From Chlorops oryzae (Eukaryota; Arthropoda; Insecta; Diptera; Chloropidae): a stretch of DNA of 64,000 bases. Positions 34,901 to 46,900 of this stretch are shown one piece after another; positions within the stretch are counted from its first letter, which is position 1, and the number at the start of each line of letters is the position of its first letter. The notes beneath the pieces are model-generated. The model searched no databases and was not told the DNA's origin. It saw only the letters and a list, made by a program, of their open reading frames with translations. Made by a program: the position numbers and the translations under genes. The stretch is taken from contig CM035807.1 in assembly GCA_020466095.1 (NCBI GenBank), forward strand, positions 77,269,367-77,333,366. Reading direction: 5' to 3'.

Positions 34901-37900
34901 TTTCAACTCTCCGACGACTCAAAACTTATCTTAGATCTACAATGACAGAACAGAGGTTAAATGCCTTAGCACTCCTCCACGTCCATCGAGATCTTACTCC
35001 CAGTGTAGAGGACATACTAAATAAACTTGCTGAAAGTAAGCGCAGACTTAACATTGCACTTTAAATTGAATAAGTTCCTTCGAAAATACTTTTTTTTACT
35101 TTGTACACCTTATAAAAATGTAAAATATTTATGTAAATATATTTTAATTATATATTTTGTAAGCTTTTTACGAAAATAAAAACAAAAAATATTTAGAAAA
35201 ATTTTCTGCGAAACCCCCCCCAAATTGAAATCCTGGCTGCGCGCCTGATTATGTATACCATTTTTTTTCTTTCTAGAAATGTAAATATATTTTTAACATT
35301 TTTGTCTCGAGTTGGAACCTTCCAATATTCTTCTTCTTTGCCATTAATTCCTCCTGGAGCACAGGGTCTCCACAATTCTCTTGAATCTTGTGCCGTTGGG
35401 AGCCTTGGGAACCTTCCTATATTAATGTCTTCTAAATCGAAATTCTTCTTCTCGTTATCTCTCTATCTCTTTACAGTGCATGTATTTCACTGCCATTTTA
35501 TCCCAGCGAGATAATTGTTCTTTCATTACCTTATTCTTTAAAGAATTCATCGAAGAAATTAGCATTGAAGCAGCTTTGACGAAAAAGGTAATGCATAAAG
35601 AGCGAAAAATGTCATCTTAAAATAGGAGATCGATTCCTGTCGCAGGCTAAGAAAAAGGTGTAAAAAAACGGGGATTTGAAAGCTGCAAGTCATTTTTAAG
35701 GACGAAATTCTCATATGCCAGATATATGTTAAAGTAAAGTCTCCATCGTGCCTTCAAAAGCGTCATTCACAAGCTCTTTCAAACCATTTTTGCCCCCCTC
35801 TAAAATTTGGTTGAAAGCTTTTTATTCCTCTAAGATTTTATTTAAATATAAGTTTTTTATTTCAGAACTATTTACATTTACACAAAAAAAAAAATTGTGT
35901 CTTGTCCGACCGGGAATTGAACCCGCCGACATCGGCGTGCTAGGCACTTTCTCTAATTTTTTCTAAGGAATGCCTTCTTATTTGTACATACGTATACTTC
36001 GATTACGCTTTTGCCGCTGTCGTATTAGAATTCTTCAACTAAATGGTAAGCGAAAGAGGTAACGAACGAATTTTCAATGACATCGCCATGTTAATTTTCA
36101 TCGATTTTGGAAAGTGGTAGACATGTGCTGTATAGATTACCTCGCTCGCTTACCAATGTTTACCATATCCCGCTGGGATATTATTTATAGAGAGTTTTGA
36201 CTTCCCCATTCTCTTATTTGTAGGTTCTTAATCCGATAAAAGTTTGTAAAAAAAAAGGAAAAAAAATGCTGATTTCATATTGGGAATATTCTATTGAAGT
36301 GTTTTTATTCTCTTGACCGAACTTTTCGATACGCTGATTTTCAACTTTCAGATACAAGCAAAAAACTTTTTACCTGACAAGTCAGCAAATTTACAAATAT
36401 TCACTTCGGTTTAGACATACCCTGCAGTAATATGGACTGAACCAAGTGTAGCCTTCGGTCAGTCCTTCATGTTACCAGTACTAGTCCCCACATAACTCCA
36501 CTTCTAAAGTATTCAACTGACCTTTTTAACATGCGCCTGGCATTGGAGAAAAACCGGTCCACAAAACGGCTTTTTGAGTCAATTGTCGTCATATTTTCTG
36601 GTTTTAGGCTAGTCAAAGAAGGAAAATAAAAAACCAATTTCTTATATATTTTCCAATTTGATGAAAGTGTCGCTTACAGTCTACCCTTAAACCAACCCGT
36701 TGATTACCGACCGCTGTCTAGCGGAATTCGATGGAACGAACTGCCATAGAATAGCTGGTAAGATTTGGACCGGCCAAAGGCCAGTCCTTCTTAGGAAATT
36801 GACCGGCTCATTACTGCAAGGTATTTATATACACAGACACGAAGTGGTAAATAACGCGGCTTTCGCAATTCATATTCCGGGGTGAATAGTTTTTTTTTTT
36901 TTTTTTTTTTTTTGCATATCCAACGAAAATTAAGCGCGCATTTTACTTTATTTGAATTTTATTTTTATTACTTTTTTGTTGTTCTGTATTTGCATACATC
37001 TGGTACCCTGTCTGCTTGGCTATAGAATTGTCTGTATATGTGGTCGCGGTTCAAAGTACCTTTTACAAATATATTGTAAAATATAAATAATAGTTTTCCG
37101 CTCTGTTCTGAGCGATATGACGTGATCGCAACGCCGCGTCACGCCTTTTGGACGGCGCTCTCAGAACGAGGCATGGGAATGAATAAATTCGATTCTAGAA
37201 TCGCTCAAAGTTCTGACTGGCGGAAATTACGATTTTCAGATTTTTATTTTAATTTTTTTTTTCTCTAGAAACCTTCCAATTTTGCTTTTGAGTGCTTATG
37301 CGAGCGAAATTTTCTCCTAAATTGAAAAATTCGCTTTCAAAATTAGCGCTTCGTGCCTTATTGACTGACAAAATTATTTCTTTAAACAGTTCCAGCCACC
37401 GCGTCGAAATTGAGGAAAATGTTTATTTGAATTGTAAACAAACTTTTGCTATTTGTAGAAAAACTGAATGGAATACTTAAAAATAAAATGAAAAATAAAA
37501 ATAAGAAACTCAATGCGTTCTTCTGCGTGTGTTGAGCTGTAATTTGCATGTTCGATTTTTTTTTTTAAAGTTTTTAAAAAAATTTGCTCAGCAGGAGAAA
37601 TATTTTATAATTCATTTATGGAGTGTGAAATTCCAATGTGTCTGTTTTGATGAAGCAATTTGAGAAAAAATGTAAGGTGAACTCAAAGATAATTTTTAAC
37701 GTGAGGCCATTTAAAATTAGAGTTGAGTAAATACCCAGTCGGACTTTTTCGAGCGCTCTCTGTAAAAGCAAAAATAAAGCGCTTCCTTTTTATACACGTT
37801 TGCACTTTTCTGAAGGCGCTTCTATAAAGGTGCCGTCAGACGAAGCAAGGAAAGTGCTTGCAGCAAGCGTTTTACTTGCAGCAAGCGAAACTTGCACCGT

Positions 37901-40900
37901 GTGACTAACCAAAAAGTGCTTGCATGCAAGCTCTTGCAGCAATTTATTTGTTTGCATGCAAGCGCTCGCTTGCACCGTGTGACTAAGTCGCGCAAGCGTT
38001 TGCATTCAAGCAAATCAGTTGCTGAAAGCATTTGCAGCTTTCACGTGCTGTAGTGGAAAGTTTTTCGTTTGCATGCAAACAAACGTATATTTTCAAATAT
38101 TTTGACTGAAAAGCAATGCGTTAATGTTGGAGTGTGTTGGTTTTTTCATAGAAAAATGTCTGTTTTCACTATTTTGGATTATGTATGTATTTAGCATCCA
38201 AATACAGTGCAAAGTTAGGGTTAAAATTAGACCATGGCTTCGATTCGCGAAATTCGAAAAATGTTGATTTTTATTTCTATCCTTCATATGCATATTTCGA
38301 TAACTAATTTTATCTGTTGTTTATCATAGCACTCTTTGCAAAATTCTTCATTAATCACGATTACTCTCTTCTAGTGAAAATAAAATTTTTTCGAAATTCG
38401 CGAATGGTGGTCATGGTAAAATTTTAACCGTTAGAGGTGATTTTGTCTAGCAGCGAAATATGTTACTCAATTCAAAATAGTGAAAATAAAATTTGTTCGA
38501 AATTCGCGAATGGTGATCATGGTCAAATTTTAACCGTTAGAGGACATTTTGTCTAGCTGCGAAATACTCGATTGACCACATTCTGTTCACTTCTGTATTG
38601 AATTATTCGTAGAACCATCTCTACGAGAATCAATTGCTGTGATTCCAACAATTCTTCTTCTTCTTCAAACAATATGTCGTTCATATTTTCCATCATTAAA
38701 TAATTCAAATTCGAACTGAAATGAAAATGTCAAAAAACTACGCACACAGAGTCGCAAGTCACTTTCAACAATCACTTGCAGCAAGCACTTGCAGCTCGCA
38801 TTGTGTGATCACACGAAAAGGAGTTGCAGCAACTTTTCGTGCAAGCGGCTTGCATGCAATCAAAAATTCGCTTGCATCAACCACTTTCCTTGCATCGTGT
38901 GACTGCTATCTGCAAGCATTTTTGAAATCAAAAATTTTTCAACGTTTGCTGCAAGTACTTTCCTTGCTTCGTCTGACGGCACCTTAAGTCTCTTTTTAAA
39001 AGAATTTTTTCATGAAAACACACAAAAGGCAAAAATAGATTTTTTAATTTAAAATTTTATTTGATCTTAAATTTATAAACGTGAAAATTCCCCGACTTTC
39101 CATTTGTCAAGAACGGTGTCGAGGGTGAACACTTGACTAGGAAACGAGAGTTCCGGGGTTCTAATCCCACTCAGGGAATCCAAAAAAGCAAGAAATAAGA
39201 AGCCGCAAAACTTAAGAATAAGAAACCTAACATAATTGAAATTTTATTTATATGTATATACATATGGGCATTTCCAAACGGACTCCGACACTTAAATGAA
39301 CAATTTTAAATCCCGAAATCAAGTATGCGGTAAATAGTCCTTTTGCTTCTCGTCTCAATACTTCCGTAGAGCTTATACGGACTTTTATTTTTTACATAGT
39401 TTCTATGCAGTCCCGAATGGCAATCAGCTATATACGGACGCGACAAAAAGTTTACTTTTTTTGGAAATGCTCATATGTAGGTACGTTAAATCCTGAAAAT
39501 TTGAGTTATCAATATTTTTTGGTTTCAACTGGCGCAAACACAAACGTGCGTTATTTTCTATCAGTTTTAGCGCCAAAAAACGCGCTGAGTTCCTACATAG
39601 GACATACCAATATGTCTGAGCGCTTTCTATCCGACTGGGTAATGGCCGAAGTGCAGGCTTTGGGCGTCGAGTGATCGATGCTGCGTACATACAAAAAGTA
39701 TGTTCATATAAGAAAATTCCCCCACAATGGAATGGAACTTAGGTTGCGAAAGGCCCTGGGTTCAACTCCCAGCTTGGTCCTGGACGTTTGTTATGTCGGT
39801 TTTTAGGGATTTTCCTGTTCTACCCTTCTTTGCTTTCCTGTTTTGGACCGATGGCCTCTGTTGCTGGTGTAAACAAACAAACGAGTTCCCCGTAAGGCTC
39901 AAATTCCTACCTCTCAATCGGCTTGTTCTTTGATTAAAAGAGTCAGTAAAGAAACACAGTCGGATCTGGATATAGTGAATTAATTTTTGCACATCCTGTT
40001 AATTGTATCCAGATTGTTCGTATTAGCGAGATTGAATGTTTTGTTCATTATTTACAGGCCCGTAGGGAGAAATTTGGAGCCCGTGGGATTTTTCCCGGGG
40101 TCCCCTCACAAAAACGTGCGACCGAAAAAAATCCCATGCCAATTATGGGCCTATCCAGAAAGCCCGGGCCCGGGGGAAAATCCACCTTTTCACCCCCTCT
40201 CTTCTGGCCTGATTACTTAGAAAAATCCCTGTAAAAAATATTTCACTATTTCCAGCTGTTAATTATTTCAGGGATACGTTATATCCAGATTCGACTGTAC
40301 TTGGTCGTCTTAAAGATTTAGGGGGTTGCTCCAGTTCAATCAGAAATGAAACAGAAATGAAAAACTTAATATAAAAGAACATTTAAGAAAATTTCTGATT
40401 CATTTCTGGAGCGTTTTTTTATATGAAGTTTTTCATTTCTGACAGAACTGGAGCGAGCCCGTTAGGGCCATTTTCTCGTCTTTTTTTTTATCTGTAATTT
40501 AAATTATCGAGGGGCCATGCTCTGTATTGCGATGCGATATGGAATTCGATGCATCGCAATACAGAGTAAGGCCCTTGATGATAATTCCATAAAAATTTGA
40601 TTAGGAAGTCAAAGAAAATGAAATTTAACTGGCAGAACTTTAAAGTGGATGAGAAAACGGCCCTTAAATGAATTCTTTATCGTATGAAATTTTCCGTAAT
40701 TTTGTTTTTGCGTGCAAATTCAAAATCAAAAACCTTCCTTGGTCTCTGAAAAAATATAAGCTCTACTTTAAAATATTTTAAATACAATTTTAATCGAAAC
40801 TAATACATATTTTTCATATGTTCTCGTGTTTCTTTTATATATTTTCCAAATGCAACCCTAGGTTAACCAATCGGCGATGAAGTGCTGCTTCGGGGTAAAT

Positions 40901-43900
40901 AATTCTACTTATGTTTGAATGTCGTGGCTTTAAGTTCTCAATGTTCAATGTTTGATGTTCGATGTCTATTTAATTAATCTTCGTTCTATCCACCTTCTTG
41001 ATCGTTTTTTATCCTGTCCCACATTTATTTATTTTGATATTTAGATTTTGTTTGTTAATAATTTAAAGCAATTGAGACAACAAAGTCAAGTCAATCAAGC
41101 TCGGCTAATCAAACATTGGTCAGCAAGATTTTTGTTGTTTACTTTAAGATTGCAATACGCTTAAAATAGCTTAATTCACACCATAATTAATTGATCGACT
41201 TTAAAAAATTCTTATGGTACGATTTATTGTATTAAGTGCGAGGTCGTCTAAATCTATAGTCATCGCTTGAAAAGTGCCAAGTGAATTTCAATAAGGCCTT
41301 TTCCAGTATGTGTGTTTCAATCTTTGACTATAAAATGACTAATGATTACGGCAAACATTTGTGCCGTCCGTGAGTCTGTTTTGTATTTGCTCAGATGAAA
41401 GTCCGTTCGCATTTTTTATTTATGAAATAATTTTATTACCTTATTGACAGATGGTAGCACTTAACGATTGATTACTGTTACAAAGTTTGGACTCATCAAT
41501 ACACAAGTGCACATAAAATTTTTTATTTCAAAACATATTTATTTATAGAAGAAATTAATGGACCTGCAGACCCACATATGAAATGAAAACTCAGGTCGCT
41601 TTATAAACATTTCGATTCTCCTCAGATCAGCACAAAAAAAAAAGAACCCCTAACAGAGTTGAGTTTTGTGTCCATAAATAGACTACACTCATAAAAATGT
41701 TTACTACCATTATAGTAGGAAACAGGTTACCTTCTATTATAAACGTAATTTGACACACCAAATTAATTTTCAACCTCAAATGTGTAAAATTATGCATTAG
41801 AAGTGAATTAAAGGAAACCTTCCCTGTGTGTTTTAAACATACATTGTGAAAAATTAGGCCTTTTTACCACAAAATTATTAGTGTTTTTATAGGAAACCTA
41901 AACATTTATTGATTAAATGTACACATTTTATCTACATAAATATGCATTATGCATGTGCAAAATGACACAAAAAATATATTTTACACATTTTTGGCACAAA
42001 AGTAAACATATTTCGGGGTTAATTTACAGTATTTATAAACGTAATTTTACTTTCATTTTTTAGAGTGTAGTGTGTTTCTTTGTATAAAAATTCTTATTTC
42101 CTTAATTGAATTAAAATGTTAATAACGATATGTTGTCATAAAAAGGTCGTATTAATACTGCGTATTCTTAACATCTATCCTTATCGATTCATTCATTGTC
42201 CTTGTATTGTCCATTAAATTATCATTTTCGTTATCTCGATGTCCTTTTGTGTAGATACATAATAGATAGAAAAGATTTGGTTTTCGTCTTCTATGTATGT
42301 TTGAGCAAACATTTTTGCTACCCCACTTAATTCAATTAAAGTCATTTCTATTCTAATATAATTTGGTTTTTTTTTTTTTTGTTGGAGAATAATGCCTGGG
42401 TTCCAATAGAGAAGGAATTCCTTCAAATATTCAACTATTCAAAATTTATGGAACCAGTTGCAATCAAAAGCACAGCTTATTGAAACTGGATTCATATGTT
42501 TGGATGGGTTGAATATTTGCCTGCACATTTGGAAACCAGACATAAACGTCGACGCAATTTTAATTCTTGAGACTTTCCATGTGTCCATGATCATACCTTC
42601 TGTGTCCATTGTCATTTGCTTTAACCCCAAATTTCACAAATTTTTTTTTTGCGCACTTTTGTGTACATTTTCTTTTCTTCATTGTGTCTTGCGACAACTT
42701 TCTGAGACTTGAAAAGAGGGCCACTTTTTTTTCTCTTTATTATTTTTATTGGAATTTCGTGTTTTGATTTGGTTTAATGGCTTCCGGTTTTTACCGTTGA
42801 TGGCATTAATTCTTCATGCTACATTCTTACCTATTTGTTCACAAGTAGAGCATGCTCGTTTTTAAGAAAGGAAATTAGAACAAATTTAAAATCGCCAAAT
42901 TTTGTGAAGAGAAATTTAATTTCGCGATAATCTGTGGACAAGTTTATCGACGATATTCAGGAATCATTATTATGTGTGATCACTTTTTTGTGCCATGTCA
43001 CAATGTGGGATGCATTCTGCTCTAATTGACCTTCTCTCAGTATGACATGCCATGAAAAATTGCACATATTCATCGATGACCAGTTAATGATATTTGGATT
43101 GTAAATTTCATCAATGACAAAGCGCTAAGAGTTTCTGGTAAGTTTTTGAAGCCTTTTTATAGACTTCAATTTTTTAAATGATTCCTTCAACTTGCCAGTC
43201 CAGCGCGACTCCATTAACAAACATGATTTAGCATATAGCACGATTGATGCAATTGGCGGCTCTTCCTGCAACGTCAGCAGCTTTTGACATTTACATACTA
43301 GCCTCAAGCACGAACCGCAGGTGCGTCGCGACTCGCGATCAACCTCAGCCGACCACACCCCGCTGCGAGCGTGTAGTGAGCCTGTCAGTTGCGCTTCAAT
43401 GAAAACGAATTTGGAAAATGCGGCTTCTTCGGTTCCATTCGAGCCGGTTTGTTGGTTCCACGAATATACCAACGTGCAATAACATTGGAAATGTTAAAGG
43501 GCAGGTTTACAGCACGGAATTTGACAATAAATAAATGAATATTTCCTCTCCTTGCGTGGCATCATTTTTTCTAAACATAATTATACCCGACACACTCTGT
43601 GTGGAGGGTATATTGCGTTTGTGTGGTTGTGTGTAACACCCAGAACCAGTCGAGATAGACCATACAAAATATATTTAGAAATGATCAGCGTCACCAGGAG
43701 ATTTGATTTAGCCATGTCCGTCTGTCTGTCCGTCGGTCCGTCTGTTTGTATACAGTTATCTTATCGAAGGAGTTGAGCTATCTCGACAAAATTGTTACTT
43801 GTTTTTGAAGTGAGCTTGAAATGACGCGATGAAAAAGAAAATCTTATTTGGCTTAAATTATCTACATGAAATAGCAAAGGAATTTTGTCAGGTCAATTGG

Positions 43901-46900
43901 CATGCAAAGGAATTGTGTAAAAAAAACAAGTAAGGGTGTTATAGTCAGGCGAGCCTGACAATAGAATACCCGACACAGAAACACATGTTCAAATAATTTT
44001 TAATATCAAGAGGTGTTTAAGGCCATTAGAGGCCCCATATACCGACTTTTGTTTAATTTCTTTATGAAAACCGCCCCTTTGCCACGCCCACTTTTCCAAT
44101 TTTTCGGAATTATAATCAGAGGCCTAAATATACGCTCAAATTCTAAGTTGCATTGAATTATTTGGAAAAAGTCAGATTTTGGGGCAGTTTTGAAATTTTT
44201 GTGACAGACCCTAGTACTGGAGGTACCCTTAATAATCGACCGATCAAGAAAATTTTTGGGCAGGATGTTTATGGCTACAAAGGAAGTATAAGTGGCAATT
44301 TTCGTTCAAGTCCCATTTGAATTTCGGGTGTAGGAAGCCATTTTCGAAAAACGCCCTTGAGCCACACCCACTATTCCAATTTTTTAAAATTGAATAACTT
44401 GACTTCAAACATGTTCAACTATTAAATTTCATCAAAATATCTTGAAAAACTTCGATTTAAGAGCAGTTTTTGTTTGTGCATTTTAATTTGAATTTCGTAA
44501 AAGGAAATGGAAAAAATCTGTTTTTTTTTTGCATTTTTCTTTGTTGATGTGCGATTGTTGTAAAATGTTCCGTTAATGAAATCGCAAGTTGATGACATAA
44601 AGCATTTTAATTTAAAACACGAGTGAAGTCGCGGGTAGAGGCGCTTGGCTCTTTCGTTTCCCGGGGAGATAATTTGCAAAATTAAAACGATTTTATGCAA
44701 TTTTAATGAAGATCGGGATTTGTTTGTAAACAAATTGCATTTCTTTAAACGGAAAGTTGGAACAATAATTATGAATGGTGGTGCTTTTCCTACAGCAGCT
44801 TAGTTCGCTTATTTTATTAGAGTCTTATTTTCCTATTGTATATATGTAGTAGTCACAATCACCAAGAACGAATTCTTACGCCCATTTCTGGTGTTATATA
44901 CAGAAATACCAATGCACAAATTTGAACAATATATTTTTATTTACCTACTACTTTAAAGTGGACACTCTAATAGTAATAGTAATCCTTTAAGCGAAGGTTA
45001 AAATGGTGTCATTTACATGCATGTAGCGAGGAGGGCGCAAATGGCTTGAAAACATACTTCAATTGATTGCTTTTAATGTTATAGTAATATACTTGGAGTT
45101 ACACTGTTTTGTATGCCATTCAAATGCCTACAGCTATGATTGTTTGATATAGCTATTCGTTATCGCAAGAATTCAAAAGCTGAGTCACAAAAACGTGGCA
45201 AAGGTATATGGCAGCTTTACCTTTATGTAACTGCTTTGGACAGTCTTACCGATTGAAGGCGGCTCATGAATACCCCTTGGGACGATTAATATACAGTACA
45301 CTCGGGATAACGTCAACTAATTAAAACCGCGAGTGTTGACGTTTACCAGATTGTTGGCGTTTATGATTGTCCTCATTTTAGACCAAAATAAAGTTGAAAC
45401 TATAGTTTTAAACGTTATTTTAGTATTCATACTAACCAACCAATAATCTGATTCAAACAATTTTTTATGAAAGCATTTGGAAACATTGAAAAAATATTTT
45501 ATATGAGATCATGCCACTTTCGGTTTTTAGAGATCATTTTATACGCGCAACGTCGACAAGGTCGAAAACAAAACTGAACAAAAAGATCAAAAACTGCATT
45601 GTACACACAAAAGGATGTTCCCGGAATTCTGAGAATTCGTATTCTACAGGGTGTCCCGTTGGGAATTACATTCCTTAAAGAGGGTGGTAGGGGGCAGGGA
45701 TGAAAAAATAGGTATAATTGTACCTTTTTCGGCCCTTTTTGACCTCAATGGTACATTAGATACAATTGCTTCGTTTTAGGTACATTGTGTTTTTCAAAGA
45801 ATTTTCCGGTCACAAAACCAAAAGAATTTTTTTGTAACAAGTGCTTAATTACAATATGCTTTAAGATAATTTGTCTGGCAACTACCAGTACTGTCAATTT
45901 TTTAAAAAATCAAGCGGCTAATGGCTAATGATTTTAGGTACATTGGTACCCAAAAAGGTATTTTTTTTTTGTGAAATTAGGTACATTTGGAAATTCCCAT
46001 TTTTCATCCCTGGTAGGGGGGTCCAAGATGAACAAAAAATCGTATGTGAGGGGGGGGGGGGGTTGGTCCCAAATGCACCCCTGAGGAGTTATGTGGCTTT
46101 AAAGTTTTTTGACATTAAGTCCAGAAAAACAATTCTCCCACACCAATGGTTAATTGTAGAAAAAAAAATTTTAATGTAGTTTGAAAGCCAATTGTATGTG
46201 CTTTTAGGCAAAATTAAATTAATGGTAAAAATTTGACCCATTGAGGGAAAAATAAACGGTCAAAGTGAAAAATTCTGAAAAAAAACGTTCAATTTTTTTT
46301 TTTACTTTGGAAGCCATTTGGGTATGAAAAGTGTCCTTTTAACACCCAAATTTTTTATTTTATTTAAAATGCTGGAACGATTACCTTTAATTTGGTACCC
46401 CATATGTCAATGGGACACCCTGTCTACGTAATTCCAGCTAAAATTTTCTATTAAGCAGAGTTTACCTTTTGAAACTTTTAGGTTTTGTTGACGTTTTAGA
46501 ATAGTCAAAGTAAATAAAAAACTGTTGACGTTTTGGGGTGTTGACGGAATAGGGGGTTGACGTTATCCCGAGTGTACTGTATATGCCGAAACTTTTTTTA
46601 ATTTTATTTCATTTACCTTGAATTTTAAAAATTTTTAATTATTGCTAATTTGACCTCAAACAGTTACAGTGTACTCTCTTCTTGCGGACACTTCTCTTAA
46701 GCGGACACTTTTTGCTCTAGTGTTCCTGCTTCTCAAATTGTTCCCTCTTAAGCCGACACCTCTGTTAAGCGGACACATTTTTCGGGCCCGTATGTGTCCG
46801 CTTAAGAGAGATTACACTGTATACGATATGTTGACCGGTATGGGTTGAATGGGCTTATTTGTGCAAAATGGTATGGCACAAGACAATCCGAAACATACAA

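Larger units (their letters stand above)
45294..46579. mobile_element. pogo-like element (outer member of a triple nest)
   Basis: The terminal inverted repeats are perfect over about 24 bp: CAGTACACTCGGGATAACGT then CAAC, and the reverse complement at the right. TA flanks both sides (45292-45293, 46580-46581). Its own length without the insertion is about 510 bp. It was split by the element at 45647-46422. Confidence 0.85.

Noticed and set aside
39735..39800. A working tRNA gene
   Set aside because: The T-arm is perfect, but no acceptor or D-arm can be paired, so a SINE origin is preferred.
43125..43472. 115-codon minus-strand frame in a GC-richer block
   Set aside because: Composition is somewhat coding-like, but it starts at TTG and shows no domain or splice sites. 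It may be regulatory DNA.
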